A stretch of 64,000 bases of DNA from an uncultured Acetatifactor sp. Its GTDB lineage: Bacteria > Bacillota > Clostridia > Lachnospirales > Lachnospiraceae. This document shows, one piece after another, positions 26,498 to 35,533 of the stretch (positions are counted from its first letter, which is position 1; each line of letters starts with the position of its first letter). The stretch covers positions 1 through 64,000 of the forward strand of contig CAKSAN010000016.1 in the NCBI GenBank assembly GCA_934436435.1, written 5' to 3'. The position numbers and the translations under genes were made by a program. The notes beneath the pieces are model-generated. The model was not told the origin of the DNA. It did no database searches and saw nothing but the letters and a program-made list of their open reading frames with translations.

Positions 26498-27388
26498 ATG
26501 AAGAAGTTTGAGTGGAAGAATGTTTTAACACTGGTATTAACAGGAGCACTGGCACTGGGACTGACCGCCTGCGGCAGCAGTGACAACGGCGCAGCAGCTG
26601 CCGGAGGCAGTGATGCAGGCAGCAAGGCGGTATACCGTACTTTGGATGAGATCAAGGAGAGCGGTACCATCAACATCGGTGTATTCTCCGATAAGAACCC
26701 GTTCGGCTATGTGGATGAGAACGGTGAGTATCAGGGTTATGATGTATATTATGCAAGAAGACTCGGTGAAGATCTGGGGGTAGATGTGAACTTCGTATCT
26801 ACCGAGGCTGCCAACCGTATTGAGTATCTGCAGACCGGCAAGGTGGATGTGATCCTGGCCAACTTCACCGTAACTCCCGAGAGAGCAGAGGAAGTGGATT
26901 TCGCTTCTCCTTATATGAACGTGGCACTTGGCGTGGTATCCAAGGATGACAATGTGATCACCACATTGGATAACTGGAATGCAGATGATTCCATCATCGT
27001 AATTTCCGGTACTACCGCAGAGACTTACCTGATCGCAAATTATCCGGATATTCCCTTGCAGAAGTTTGATTCCTATGCAACCGCAAAAGAAGCTTTTGAA
27101 AACGGTACTTCCGTGGCATGGGCAAACGACAATACCGAGGTTATTGCATTCGCCTTACAGAATGAAGGATACACCGTAGGTATTCCTTCTCTGGGCAGCG
27201 CAGACACCATTGCTCCCGCAGTATCCAAGGGCAACACCACACTGCTTGATTTCATCAATGACGAGATCGCAAGCCTTGGCGAAGAGAACTTCTTCCATGC
27301 AGATTACGAGGCTACTCTGGCAGACACTTATGGCTTGGATTACGAGGAAAGTCTGGTGGTAGAGGGCGGTAAGGTAAACGCACAATAA
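26498..27388 (+). CDS. Polar amino acid ABC transporter, substrate-binding lipoprotein
   Basis: The 296-residue protein has a lipoprotein signal with lipobox LTACGSS (Cys about residue 26) after a hydrophobic core. Residues ~50-275 form a family 3 solute-binding domain (GTINIGVFSDKNPFGYVDENG, GYDVYYARRLGEDLGVDVNF, VDVILANFTVTPERAEEVDF). Glu, Gln, cystine or Arg-type ligands are usual; which one cannot be told here. A terminator and a structured element separate it from the permease genes, which would let the binding protein be made in excess. Confidence 0.92.
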   Translation: MKKFEWKNVLTLVLTGALALGLTACGSSDNGAAAAGGSDAGSKAVYRTLDEIKESGTINIGVFSDKNPFGYVDENGEYQGYDVYYARRLGEDLGVDVNFVSTEAANRIEYLQTGKVDVILANFTVTPERAEEVDFASPYMNVALGVVSKDDNVITTLDNWNADDSIIVISGTTAETYLIANYPDIPLQKFDSYATAKEAFENGTSVAWANDNTEVIAFALQNEGYTVGIPSLGSADTIAPAVSKGNTTLLDFINDEIASLGEENFFHADYEATLADTYGLDYEESLVVEGGKVNAQ

Positions 27389-27418
27389 GTACGGATCGGA
27401 ATAAAATGATAGAGAGGG

Positions 27419-27456
27419 GACTGCGGGGCACGTATGTTGCCGCCGCAGTCTTTTCT
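27419..27456 (+). terminator. Terminator between binding-protein and permease genes
   Basis: GACTGCGG...CCGCAGTC with a 16-base loop followed by TTTTCTT. Read-through would feed the downstream permease genes at a lower level. Confidence 0.7.
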
Positions 27457-27503
27457 TGCATCGGGGGACTTCTTTTGCTATAATCTAAAAAGTTGTGTAA
27501 CTA

Positions 27504-27680
27504 TTCCAAACTTATAGAATAAGAAAAGCTGATACGTCATGCTTGCATGTAAGTAGCAGTTTTCTTATTCGTAAGGTGACTCGAATAGAGTCACCATCCC
27601 ATATATGAGCAAAATCAGCTGCGTAGCAGCGAGAAAGCACGTGTAGCGTGCGTTTTTGCGAATATGTGGGAAGTGTGGAA
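27504..27680. repeat. Multi-branched palindromic element inside the importer operon
   Basis: The outer arms TTCCAAACTT and AAGTGTGGAA close three side-by-side arms: GAATAAGAAAA/TTTTCTTATTC (27517-27570), GGTGACTC-GAATA-GAGTCACC (27575-27595) and CCCATATAT/ATATGTGGG (27598-27670). The last arm holds the inner hairpins GCTGC-GTA-GCAGC and GCACG-TGTAG-CGTGC. No ORF. It may be a MITE/REP-like repeat or an RNA structure that sets relative expression. Confidence 0.65.
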
Positions 27681-27707
27681 CAAATTTATTCCTGAAAGGA
27701 AAAATAC

Positions 27708-28367
27708 ATGAACTGGGAATTTATAGGAAAATATCTGCCTATGTATGAAAAGGCAGCCTGGCTTACCGTGAAGATCGGTGTCATCGGAATCCTGTTTGCG
27801 ATTCTGGTGGGTCTCGTCTGTGCGGCAATACAATATTATAAGGTGCCGGTACTTCGGTGGATCGTGGCGGTCTACGTGGAACTGAGCCGTAACACACCGC
27901 TTCTGGTGCAGTTGTTTTTTATCTATTACGGCTTCCCCAAGATTGGCATCCGCATGTCCGCGGAGCTGTGCGGCGTGGTGGGACTGGCGTTCTTAGGCGG
28001 CAGCTATATGGCGGAGGCGCTCCGCAGCGGTCTGGAATCCGTGGAGCCGATCCAGAGTGAAAGTGCCATCAGTCTCGGAATGAATTCCAGACAGGTACTG
28101 GGCTATGTGATTCTGCCCCAGGCCATGTCTACCAGCATCCCGGCCTTTGTGGCGAATATTATTTTCCTGTTGAAAGAGACCAGCGTATTCAGTGCCATCA
28201 GCCTGATGGATCTGATGTTCACGGCAAAGGATCTGATCGGTCTTTATTACAAGACCACAGAGAGCCTGTTCCTTCTGGTGGTATTTTATCTGCTGATCCT
28301 GCTGCCGGTATCTATTGTGGGATCTCTGGTGGAGAGGAGGATGCGCTATGCCGGATTTGGGGATTGA
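27708..28367 (+). CDS. Polar amino acid ABC transporter permease (first)
   Basis: The 219-residue membrane protein starts after AAAGGAAA. It is a His/Glu/Gln/Arg-type permease with about five membrane segments and the NBD-contact loop EALRSGLESVEPIQSESAIS. The motif ELSRNTPLLVQLFFIYYG at residues ~61-78 is typical of the family. It overlaps the second permease gene by 20 bases. Confidence 0.92.
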   Translation: MNWEFIGKYLPMYEKAAWLTVKIGVIGILFAILVGLVCAAIQYYKVPVLRWIVAVYVELSRNTPLLVQLFFIYYGFPKIGIRMSAELCGVVGLAFLGGSYMAEALRSGLESVEPIQSESAISLGMNSRQVLGYVILPQAMSTSIPAFVANIIFLLKETSVFSAISLMDLMFTAKDLIGLYYKTTESLFLLVVFYLLILLPVSIVGSLVERRMRYAGFGD

Positions 28368-29022
28368 TGTTTTATTCAAAGGCACGAACATGCTCCGTCT
28401 GTTGCAGGGACTGTGGGTAGCCATGAAGATCAGCATCGTGTCCATCCTGATCAGTATGCCCCTCGGCATTCTGGTGGGTGCGCTGATGACAGTGAAGAAC
28501 CGGTTCGTCAAAGCCGTCTTCCGGGTTTATCTGGAATTTATCCGTATCATGCCGCAGCTGGTGCTGTTGTTTATCGTATATTTTGGTTCCACCAGAGCAC
28601 TGGGCTGGAACCTGTCCGGTGAGGTGGCTTCCGTGATCGTCTTCGTCCTGTGGGGAACCGCGGAGATGGGAGATCTGGTGCGTGGTGCCCTGATCAGTAT
28701 TCCGAAGCACCAGTATGAGAGCAGTGAAGCACTGGGATTCAGTAAAATACAGACCTATCTGTACATCATCATTCCGCAGACCGTGCGGAGACTGATCCCG
28801 TTGTCCATCAACCTGATCACCCGTATGATCAAGACCACCAGTCTGGTGCTGATGATCGGTGTGGTGGAAATGTTAAAGGTGGCGCAGCAGATCATTGAGG
28901 CCAACCGTATGAGCAGCCCCAATGCCGCTTTCGGAGTATTCCTCGTAGTATTTGTTCTGTACTTTCTGGCCTGCTGGCCCTTCAGCGTGCTGGCCAGAGT
29001 GCTGGAGAAAAAATGGAATTAG
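28348..29022 (+). CDS. Polar amino acid ABC transporter permease (second)
   Basis: The 224-residue paralogue of the preceding gene; the two form a heterodimeric channel. The start is the ATG seven bases after GGAGAGGAGG, inside the end of the first permease gene. It contains EFIRIMPQLVLLFIVYFGS and the coupling loop RGALISIPKHQYESSEALGF. Confidence 0.92.
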   Translation: MPDLGIDVLFKGTNMLRLLQGLWVAMKISIVSILISMPLGILVGALMTVKNRFVKAVFRVYLEFIRIMPQLVLLFIVYFGSTRALGWNLSGEVASVIVFVLWGTAEMGDLVRGALISIPKHQYESSEALGFSKIQTYLYIIIPQTVRRLIPLSINLITRMIKTTSLVLMIGVVEMLKVAQQIIEANRMSSPNAAFGVFLVVFVLYFLACWPFSVLARVLEKKWN

Positions 29023-29059
29023 TGTGGAAGCAGAGCCGGAATGAGAATGGAGTGAAAAC

Positions 29060-29821
29060 ATGGCAGAGACATTGTTGAAAATAGAAAATCTGACAAAAGA
29101 GTATGAGGGACAGAAAATTCTGGACGGCATCCATCTGGAAGTAAAACAGGGGGATGTTCTGGTGGTGGTAGGTCCCAGCGGCTGCGGTAAGAGTACGCTG
29201 CTGCGCTGTATCAATGCACTGGAACCGATCCAGGGCGGAACCATACAGTTACAGGGCATGGATATCCGCAAGGGCAGCAAAAACATCACCACCCTGCGGC
29301 AGAAGATCGGCATGGTATTCCAGAGCTATGAACTGTTCCCGCATCTGACGGTACTGGACAATATCACACTGGCACCTGTCAAGGTGCAGAAGCGGGATAA
29401 GGCAGAGGTGCGTAAGGAGGCCATGGAGCTTCTGGAGCGTGTGGGACTGGCAGACAAGGCGAAGAGTTATCCCAGACAGCTGTCCGGCGGACAGAAGCAG
29501 CGTGTGGCCATTGTCCGGGCTCTGTGCATGCATCCGGAGATCCTGCTGTTCGACGAAGTGACCGCAGCCCTGGATCCGGAAATGGTAAGAGAAGTACTGG
29601 ATGTTATGCTGGATCTGGCCAAACAGGGCAAGACCATGCTCATCGTCACCCATGAGATGCAGTTTGCCAAAGCAGTGGCAGACAGAGTCATCTTCATCGA
29701 TCAGGGGAAGATTGTGGAAGAGGCCGCTCCCGATCAGTTTTTCGAGCATCCCGAGACCGAGAGAGCAAAGCAGTTCCTGAATGTATTCACCTTCGAACAT
29801 GTGGAGCATCATGCAGAATAA
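29060..29821 (+). CDS. Polar amino acid ABC transporter ATP-binding protein
   Basis: The 253-residue ATPase shows Walker [11 protein letters not shown]-loop [10 protein letters not shown], signature [15 protein letters not shown], Walker [13 protein letters not shown] and the switch His in IVTHEM. It powers the importer formed with the two upstream permeases and the lipoprotein. An intrinsic terminator follows directly. Confidence 0.95.
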   Translation: MAETLLKIENLTKEYEGQKILDGIHLEVKQGDVLVVVGPSGCGKSTLLRCINALEPIQGGTIQLQGMDIRKGSKNITTLRQKIGMVFQSYELFPHLTVLDNITLAPVKVQKRDKAEVRKEAMELLERVGLADKAKSYPRQLSGGQKQRVAIVRALCMHPEILLFDEVTAALDPEMVREVLDVMLDLAKQGKTMLIVTHEMQFAKAVADRVIFIDQGKIVEEAAPDQFFEHPETERAKQFLNVFTFEHVEHHAE

Positions 29822-29852
29822 GAAAAGACAATAAGAATAGTAATAAGGGTGG

Positions 29853-29893
29853 AAAAAAGATAATGAAGAGAGTTTTCATTATCTTTTTTTTAT
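29853..29893 (+). terminator. Intrinsic terminator of the importer operon
   Basis: AAAAAAGATAATGAA pairs with TTCATTATCTTTTTT and runs into T8. It covers the start of an apparent longer frame for the next gene, which argues for the later start at 29968. Confidence 0.85.
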
Positions 29894-29967
29894 GCTATAC
29901 TCATTGTGGATTTTTGCGTTTTGTTTCAAATGATTTTCAAAAATGTTTTCAAAGGAGAAGCCGGAAG

Positions 29968-32196
29968 GTGAAGAAGAGACCCTGTGTCAGATACAGCATA
30001 TTGGGAATATTGGCGTTATTTGCGATGGTCTGCCTCGTACGGATCATAATGCCGAAGAAAGTTCTGGAGTACTCCGGAAGCTATAGCTTCACCACAGGGG
30101 AATCCTGCACTGACCGGGTGATCTATGAACATATTCCGCTGGGGACAGGTGTGTATCGGGTAGAATTGTCCTACGAAAGTACGGGGGATGCCACGGCTGT
30201 CTGCAATGTGAAAGACGGCACCGTGTATAAGGGAGGTCTGTTATGCAACGGGGAGCATCTGTACAGTGCGCTGGGGCATACTTCCTATGACTTCTGGCTG
30301 TATGAGTCCACAGAAGAGCTGACAGTGACGATCGATTATTCCGGACAGGGGGAACTGACGACTGGGGATCTGCGGATCGTGGAGACGAACCTTCTGTGGA
30401 CCAGATATCTTGTGATCCTGGCGGCAGCGGCGCTTCTTATTCTTGCCACCCTGTGGCTGGAACGCCGGGAGACAGAAAAAGGAAGCAATGAACGGATGCG
30501 CCGGATCATTTTCGGAATCGGTGTGATCACTTTTCTGGCATCCCTTCCTTATTTTTATGATGGCATGGTGTCCGGAGCGGATCTGACCTACCATTTACAG
30601 AGGATCGAAGGCGTAAAGGACGGGCTTCTGACCGGACAGTTTCCGGTGCGGCTGGAACCGAGGTGGGTGTTTGACCACGGTTATGCCAACGGTATTTTCT
30701 ATTGTAATCTGCTGCTGTATTTTCCGGCGCTTTTACGCATGGCAGGTTTTACGGTCACAGAGAGCTATCTGTTGTACTGCATTGCCCTGAATCTTGCCAC
30801 AGCGGCCATCGCATGGTACAGCTTCGGTAAAATGTTCCGGGACGATGTCATCGGGTTGGTATGCAGCGGACTGTACACCTTATCCATTTTCCGGGTATAC
30901 CGGCTGTTGGGAACCGGAGCAGTGGGAGAAGGCAGTGCCTTTACATTTTTCCCGTTAGTATTATACGGCATATATCTTGTCTTCGAGGGAAAGAAGGAAG
31001 AGCGGGAATTTCGTAACAGCTGGATCGTACTGGGGCTCGGATATGCCGGACTGGTGCAGACCCATGTGCTGTCCTGTGAGATCACGGCACTGATGACGAT
31101 CCTGCTCTGCCTGGTATATTTGCCGAGATTATTTGAGAAAGAGAGATTTCTTCAATGTGTGAAGGGGGCTTTTTTCGCACTGGGGCTGAGCTTCTGGTAT
31201 CTGGTGCCTTTTCTGGACTATTATTTTATGCAGGATGTCAGGATACGGCATGCTTCCGCCCGGACGATCCAGGAGAGAGGAGTGACCTTTGTTCAGGAGT
31301 TTCAGACTTTCTGGAATTTCCATGATACGGCGGCATCGACGACGGAACGGATGCAGTATACGCATTCCGTAGGACCGGGACTGTTTCTTATTGCAGGCGT
31401 GTTCCTCCTTTTTCTGCTCCTGTTTCTGGAGGTGATTCCGAGAGGGAAAGAGACAGAGAAAAGTTTTGCGGTCCGTTCTGCCGGATTGGGATGTCTGGCA
31501 TTGTGGATGGCTACGGATACGTTTCCCTGGGACAAACTACAGACGATCTCGCCGGCAGCAGCTACGCTTGTCAGCAGTCTGCAGTTCCCCTACCGTTTCA
31601 TTGGCTGGGGCATGACTTTTCTGGTAGTGGTTGCGGGATATTTGCTTCATTTCTTCCGGAAGGATTATAAATTGTTTTACCGGATGGGGCTGGTCGTTGC
31701 ACTGGCAGCGGTGGCCACGTCGTATATCTATCTGATTGATGCAGAGGATGAGGCCACAAATGCCAGCCATCTGTATAATCAGGAAAGCATGGGATTTGGC
31801 TATATCTCGGGAGAAGAGTACCTGATCTACGGAACCGACAGCACGAAGTTTTCCTTCGCAAAGCCGCAGGCAGAGGATGGAATCGGGATCGGCGAATATG
31901 AAAAAAGGGGATTACGTGCCACATTTTTCTGTGAAAACAGTTCGGATACACAGGGGACGGTGAAACTGCCAATCCTTCTGTATAAAGGATATCGAGCCTT
32001 TGGAGATGGGGGAGAACGTCTGGAGATCACAGATGACGGAAGTCACCTGCTTGGAGTAAACGTTCCTGCCGGATACAGCGGCCGGATCACGGTGAAGTTC
32101 ACCGAGCCGTGGTATTGGAGAGCAGCGGAACTGATAACGTTTGCGGTTGTGGCGGCATTTGTGACAGGGATGGCGCGCAAAAGGAGACATCCATGA
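29968..32196 (+). CDS. Large membrane protein, PTPS-related/YfhO-like (GT-C-like)
   Basis: GTG at 29968 follows AAGGAG by ten bases; earlier in-frame starts fall in the preceding terminator. The ~742-residue protein has one N-terminal membrane segment, an extracytoplasmic beta domain (residues ~30-145), then about ten membrane segments. It carries GADLTYHLQRIEGVKDGLL, LEPRWVFDHGYANGIFY and LLGTGAVGEGSAFTFFPL, and ends in a beta domain plus a final membrane helix. This fits the 6-pyruvoyl-tetrahydropterin-synthase-related membrane family, distantly like lipid-linked sugar transferases. It overlaps the next gene by ATGA and may act in surface polymer assembly; the substrate is unknown. Confidence 0.7.
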   Translation: MKKRPCVRYSILGILALFAMVCLVRIIMPKKVLEYSGSYSFTTGESCTDRVIYEHIPLGTGVYRVELSYESTGDATAVCNVKDGTVYKGGLLCNGEHLYSALGHTSYDFWLYESTEELTVTIDYSGQGELTTGDLRIVETNLLWTRYLVILAAAALLILATLWLERRETEKGSNERMRRIIFGIGVITFLASLPYFYDGMVSGADLTYHLQRIEGVKDGLLTGQFPVRLEPRWVFDHGYANGIFYCNLLLYFPALLRMAGFTVTESYLLYCIALNLATAAIAWYSFGKMFRDDVIGLVCSGLYTLSIFRVYRLLGTGAVGEGSAFTFFPLVLYGIYLVFEGKKEEREFRNSWIVLGLGYAGLVQTHVLSCEITALMTILLCLVYLPRLFEKERFLQCVKGAFFALGLSFWYLVPFLDYYFMQDVRIRHASARTIQERGVTFVQEFQTFWNFHDTAASTTERMQYTHSVGPGLFLIAGVFLLFLLLFLEVIPRGKETEKSFAVRSAGLGCLALWMATDTFPWDKLQTISPAAATLVSSLQFPYRFIGWGMTFLVVVAGYLLHFFRKDYKLFYRMGLVVALAAVATSYIYLIDAEDEATNASHLYNQESMGFGYISGEEYLIYGTDSTKFSFAKPQAEDGIGIGEYEKRGLRATFFCENSSDTQGTVKLPILLYKGYRAFGDGGERLEITDDGSHLLGVNVPAGYSGRITVKFTEPWYWRAAELITFAVVAAFVTGMARKRRHP

Positions 32197-33305
32197 AGAG
32201 AAAAATACTCTTTTTCATAGAAATTGTAATATTGCTGGTCCTTCTTCCGGCATGCCTGCGGGGGCCTTTCACTGTGTTCGAAGGCGGAAATGATGTCTTT
32301 ACAAAGAATGCGGAAACAGGGGAGATCGTTGGGAACAGTTTCCGGCTGTCTCCCGGCGTGTATCGTATTTGCGTGCAGGCAGAGGGAGAAGACGGCGTCG
32401 GATCCGGAATAAAAGTCGGACTGGATGCCGAAGTGAGCAGTTACCGGGCGATCCGCGGCAATCAGGGAAGTGTCTTTGCCGGGACCCGTTATAAAGAGAT
32501 CCTGTACTATGTGACATCCGGCGTGGAGGAAGCTCATGTGGTGGTGTATCCCTTCTTAGAGGGGGAGACGGTGGCATATTCCATACGGGTGGACAGAACG
32601 GCAGCAGGATACCGGATGCTGTTTGTCATGGCGGTGGCAGGATTTCTGGTGCTTGATTTCCTGCTGTTCTTCCATGACAGGATCAAAGAGGGGAACATCA
32701 CACCACAGAAAAAATGGGTGTTTGCCGGTATCGCGGGAACCATTCTCATTGCGGGGATTCCCTTAATGGCAGACTGGCTGATCCCGGGAACGAACGGCAT
32801 GCAATGCCTGAAAGAAACGGAATATGTGCTAAGGGGAGAACTGGGAAGGGTTCCGGCCGCGCATTTGTGTTATCTGTGGCTTCCGGCGATCCTTAGGCGG
32901 ATCGGCTTCCCGGTAATGACAGCCTATAAGGGGTTACAGCTGGGAGAGATCCTGTTTGCGGTGCTGGTATTTTATGAAGCACTTTCGAGAACCTGGAAAA
33001 GGGAACAGTGGTATCTGCCGGGAATACTGTGCGGTGTGGTCAATCCACTGGCGGTAAAGCTGTTGTATGCAAAGGGGGCAGCAGGATGGTTTTTGCTTTA
33101 TGTAATGGTGGCAGCGATTCTGCTGGCAGTTCTGGGAAGGGTATGCAGACTGTCAGAGAGAAAGCTTTCTTCCTGGGTGGTCTTTGCGGCAGTTCTGGTG
33201 TTGGTGCTTCAGGCGGTATACTTTGAGAACCGTCTGACCTTTCAGTCGGAGCCGCTTTACTGGTACAATGAGGAACCCTTTATGACGGGAGATACACAAC
33301 TATGA
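32193..33305 (+). CDS. Membrane protein, shortened relative of the upstream gene
   Basis: It starts at an ATG that overlaps the upstream stop (ATGA), with AAGGAG before it. The 370 residues repeat the upstream layout: membrane anchor, beta domain (SFRLSPGVYRICVQAEGEDG), then about six membrane segments. GTNGMQCLKETEYVLRGELG lies where the neighbour has GADLTYHLQRIEGVKDGLL, but the Asp and His are not kept, so any catalysis is doubtful. It overlaps the following gene by ATGA. Confidence 0.6.
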   Translation: MKRKILFFIEIVILLVLLPACLRGPFTVFEGGNDVFTKNAETGEIVGNSFRLSPGVYRICVQAEGEDGVGSGIKVGLDAEVSSYRAIRGNQGSVFAGTRYKEILYYVTSGVEEAHVVVYPFLEGETVAYSIRVDRTAAGYRMLFVMAVAGFLVLDFLLFFHDRIKEGNITPQKKWVFAGIAGTILIAGIPLMADWLIPGTNGMQCLKETEYVLRGELGRVPAAHLCYLWLPAILRRIGFPVMTAYKGLQLGEILFAVLVFYEALSRTWKREQWYLPGILCGVVNPLAVKLLYAKGAAGWFLLYVMVAAILLAVLGRVCRLSERKLSSWVVFAAVLVLVLQAVYFENRLTFQSEPLYWYNEEPFMTGDTQL

Positions 33306-34219
33306 TGTTTGAGAAGCTATGTTTGATCGTAAGTCAGCTTGCAACCTGCATTACGGCATGGTGGATGTTTCACAGCATTCTGCCGGAATCCTCACGAAAA
33401 AGGTGGCTTACGTTTACGGGTATGATTTTGTATATGCTGCTGCCGGCCCACGAAAATATTGTCAGGCAAAACAGAGACTGGACGCAGATTATGATCTGGA
33501 TGCTGGTGCCTTTTCTGACGGTTATGCTATGGCGTATGAAAAGAGCGGACAAATGGATGGGACGGCTGGGATACGGAATTCTGGCGGCAGCCGCTATGGG
33601 GATCATCGGCAGAAAAGACGGGATCGCCTGTCTGATCCTGCTGTTTCTGCTTATGATCGCCGGGATCTGCGAAAAACAATGGCAGTATCCGGTGACCGGC
33701 ATTCTGGGAGTGCTGTTGGCATATCCTACCTACAGGACATGGAAACACTGGCTGTTTGACGGAGCTTTTGCGGAGAGCGGTCTGGAATATACCAGTATTA
33801 TGGAAGAAGGATACAGCATAGGAGGCCTGTTCAGCAGTTATTTTCACAGAGGCGCACATCCCGGAATGGGGATCCTGCTGCTGGGCTGTCTGCTGTTTCT
33901 GCTCTATAACAGCTTTGTAAAAGGAAGAAAACTGTGCACCGGGAAAGATTACATCTGGCTGGGGACAGCAGTATTACTTACGGTGATGTCCCTGCGGTAT
34001 TTCCCGTGGGACTATGTAGAGAGACTGGGAATCTGGGCTTTGGGACTGGTGAGTCTCCTCCGGACGCCCGCCGTATTTTTCGGCTATGCACAGATGGTGT
34101 TGTGTGTATGGAGTGTGGAAAAATGCGATGCGGTCCTGCAGATGGCAGGGGAAAACAAAAGAAATGAGGGAATGGAAGGAAGCAATGTAGAAGAGAACAG
34201 CCGGGATTTGGCAGGCTAA
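33302..34219 (+). CDS. Multipass membrane protein, third gene of the unit
   Basis: The 305 residues have about eight membrane segments and a hydrophilic, acidic tail (ENKRNEGMEGSNVEENS). The N-terminal part (QLATCITAWWMFHSIL then NRDWTQIMIWMLVPFL) resembles the middle of the 742-residue neighbour in pattern (NLATAAIAWYSFGKMF then GEGSAFTFFPLVLYG). It probably belongs to the same complex or is a split paralogue together with the gene before it. The starts overlap by ATGA. Function unknown. Confidence 0.6.
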   Translation: MMFEKLCLIVSQLATCITAWWMFHSILPESSRKRWLTFTGMILYMLLPAHENIVRQNRDWTQIMIWMLVPFLTVMLWRMKRADKWMGRLGYGILAAAAMGIIGRKDGIACLILLFLLMIAGICEKQWQYPVTGILGVLLAYPTYRTWKHWLFDGAFAESGLEYTSIMEEGYSIGGLFSSYFHRGAHPGMGILLLGCLLFLLYNSFVKGRKLCTGKDYIWLGTAVLLTVMSLRYFPWDYVERLGIWALGLVSLLRTPAVFFGYAQMVLCVWSVEKCDAVLQMAGENKRNEGMEGSNVEENSRDLAG

Positions 34220-34224
34220 AAAGA

Positions 34225-34839
34225 ATGGAGCGAAACAGCATGGAAAACAGCATGGAAAACAGGGGAGAGGAGAAAAAATCCCGGGGAAGGATATTGTGGA
34301 AAATATTCATATCCACTTTATATCTAAGTGCATTTACCTTTGGGGGCGGTTATGTCATTGTCACGTTGATGAAGAAGAAATTTGTGGACGAATATCACTG
34401 GATCGAGGAGAATGAAATGCTGGATCTGGTGGCTATCGCCCAGTCCGCCCCCGGAGCCATTGCAGTCAACGGGGCTATTGTGGTAGGCTACAAGCTGGCG
34501 GGGATTCCGGGAGCTCTGGTGGCCATCCTTGGTACGATTCTGCCGCCCTTTGTCATCATAATGGTGATCTCCGTCTGCTATAATGCGTTTCGAGAGAACT
34601 TCTATGTGGCACAGCTGCTGTCCGGCATGCAGGCGGGAGTGGGGGCGGTGATCGCTTCTGTGACCTATGACATGGGAGCGCCTGTCGTAAAGGAAAAAGA
34701 CCCCATGTCACTGTGCATCCTGTCGGGAGCCTTTCTGGCAGCATGTGTGCTGGAGATCAATGTGATCTATATTGTGATCGTCTGCGGCCTGCTTGGTGTG
34801 GCCCGGACACTTCTTGCCAAAAGGAGGTCCGGAAAATGA
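34225..34839 (+). CDS. Chromate transporter subunit (ChrA N-half type)
   Basis: The 204-residue half-size CHR protein has the motif STLYLSAFTFGGGYVIVTLM near the N-terminus and IAQSAPGAIAVNGAIVVGYKLAG, followed by membrane helices. Short CHR proteins work in pairs; the partner overlaps by ATGA. The annotated substrate is chromate/sulfate, but the role in anaerobes is unclear. It starts six bases after the membrane-protein gene and may share its transcript. Confidence 0.88.
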   Translation: MERNSMENSMENRGEEKKSRGRILWKIFISTLYLSAFTFGGGYVIVTLMKKKFVDEYHWIEENEMLDLVAIAQSAPGAIAVNGAIVVGYKLAGIPGALVAILGTILPPFVIIMVISVCYNAFRENFYVAQLLSGMQAGVGAVIASVTYDMGAPVVKEKDPMSLCILSGAFLAACVLEINVIYIVIVCGLLGVARTLLAKRRSGK

Positions 34840-35405
34840 TCTATCTGCAATTATTTTTAAGCTTTCTGCAAATAGGAATGTTCAGCTTCGGAGGCGGCTA
34901 TGCGGCCATGCCTCTGATCCAGGGACAGGTGGTCACCACCCATGGGTGGCTGACCATGTCGGAATTCACCGATCTGATCACCATATCCCAGATGACCCCG
35001 GGACCCATTGCCGTGAATTCCGCTACTTTTGTGGGGTTGAAGATCGCAGGACTGCCCGGAGCCATTGTGGCTACGACGGGATGCATCCTGCCGTCCTGCA
35101 TCATCGTGACGATCCTTGCAAAACTGTATCTGAAATACCGGACCATGGATCTGCTGCAGGGAGTATTAAAGTCCCTACGGCCGGCTGTGGTGGCCATGAT
35201 CGCATCGGCGGGGATTCTGATCCTCAAAAATGCGTTCTGGGGAAGCGGGGAGGTGATCTCCCTGACGGGAACAGAGTGGAGCATGGTGGGGATCTTTGGA
35301 GTCTGTGTGTTGCTGCTGCGGAAGACAAAAATGAATCCCATCTGGGTCATGGTACTGGCGGGGATTATGAAAGTGGGGATATCCCTGGCCGCAAATATTT
35401 TGTGA
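34836..35405 (+). CDS. Chromate transporter subunit (ChrA C-half type)
   Basis: The 189-residue partner of the preceding gene starts at an ATGA overlap after AGGAGG. It has LQIGMFSFGGGYAAMPLIQ and ISQMTPGPIAVNSATFVG, mirroring the first half in the CHR fold. The two together make one antiparallel transporter. Confidence 0.88.
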   Translation: MIYLQLFLSFLQIGMFSFGGGYAAMPLIQGQVVTTHGWLTMSEFTDLITISQMTPGPIAVNSATFVGLKIAGLPGAIVATTGCILPSCIIVTILAKLYLKYRTMDLLQGVLKSLRPAVVAMIASAGILILKNAFWGSGEVISLTGTEWSMVGIFGVCVLLLRKTKMNPIWVMVLAGIMKVGISLAANIL

Positions 35406-35447
35406 CATTATATTCCCAAAAAATTGTTGGTTTGAGGCGGTGACTTC

Positions 35448-35476
35448 TTGACACGTTATATGGGAAAAAGTAAAAT
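35448..35476 (+). promoter_or_regulatory. Promoter of the cache chemoreceptor gene
   Basis: TTGACA, 17-base spacer, TAAAAT. Confidence 0.65.
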
Positions 35477-35533
35477 TGGTACAAAAGGCTTACGCGGTAC
35501 TGAGAACGTTTTATGACAAAAGGAAGGTACATT

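Noticed and set aside
29863..29967. Longer N-terminus of the large membrane protein from a TTG start
   Set aside because: These codons coincide with the intrinsic terminator of the previous operon; GTG at 29968 has its own AAGGAG.
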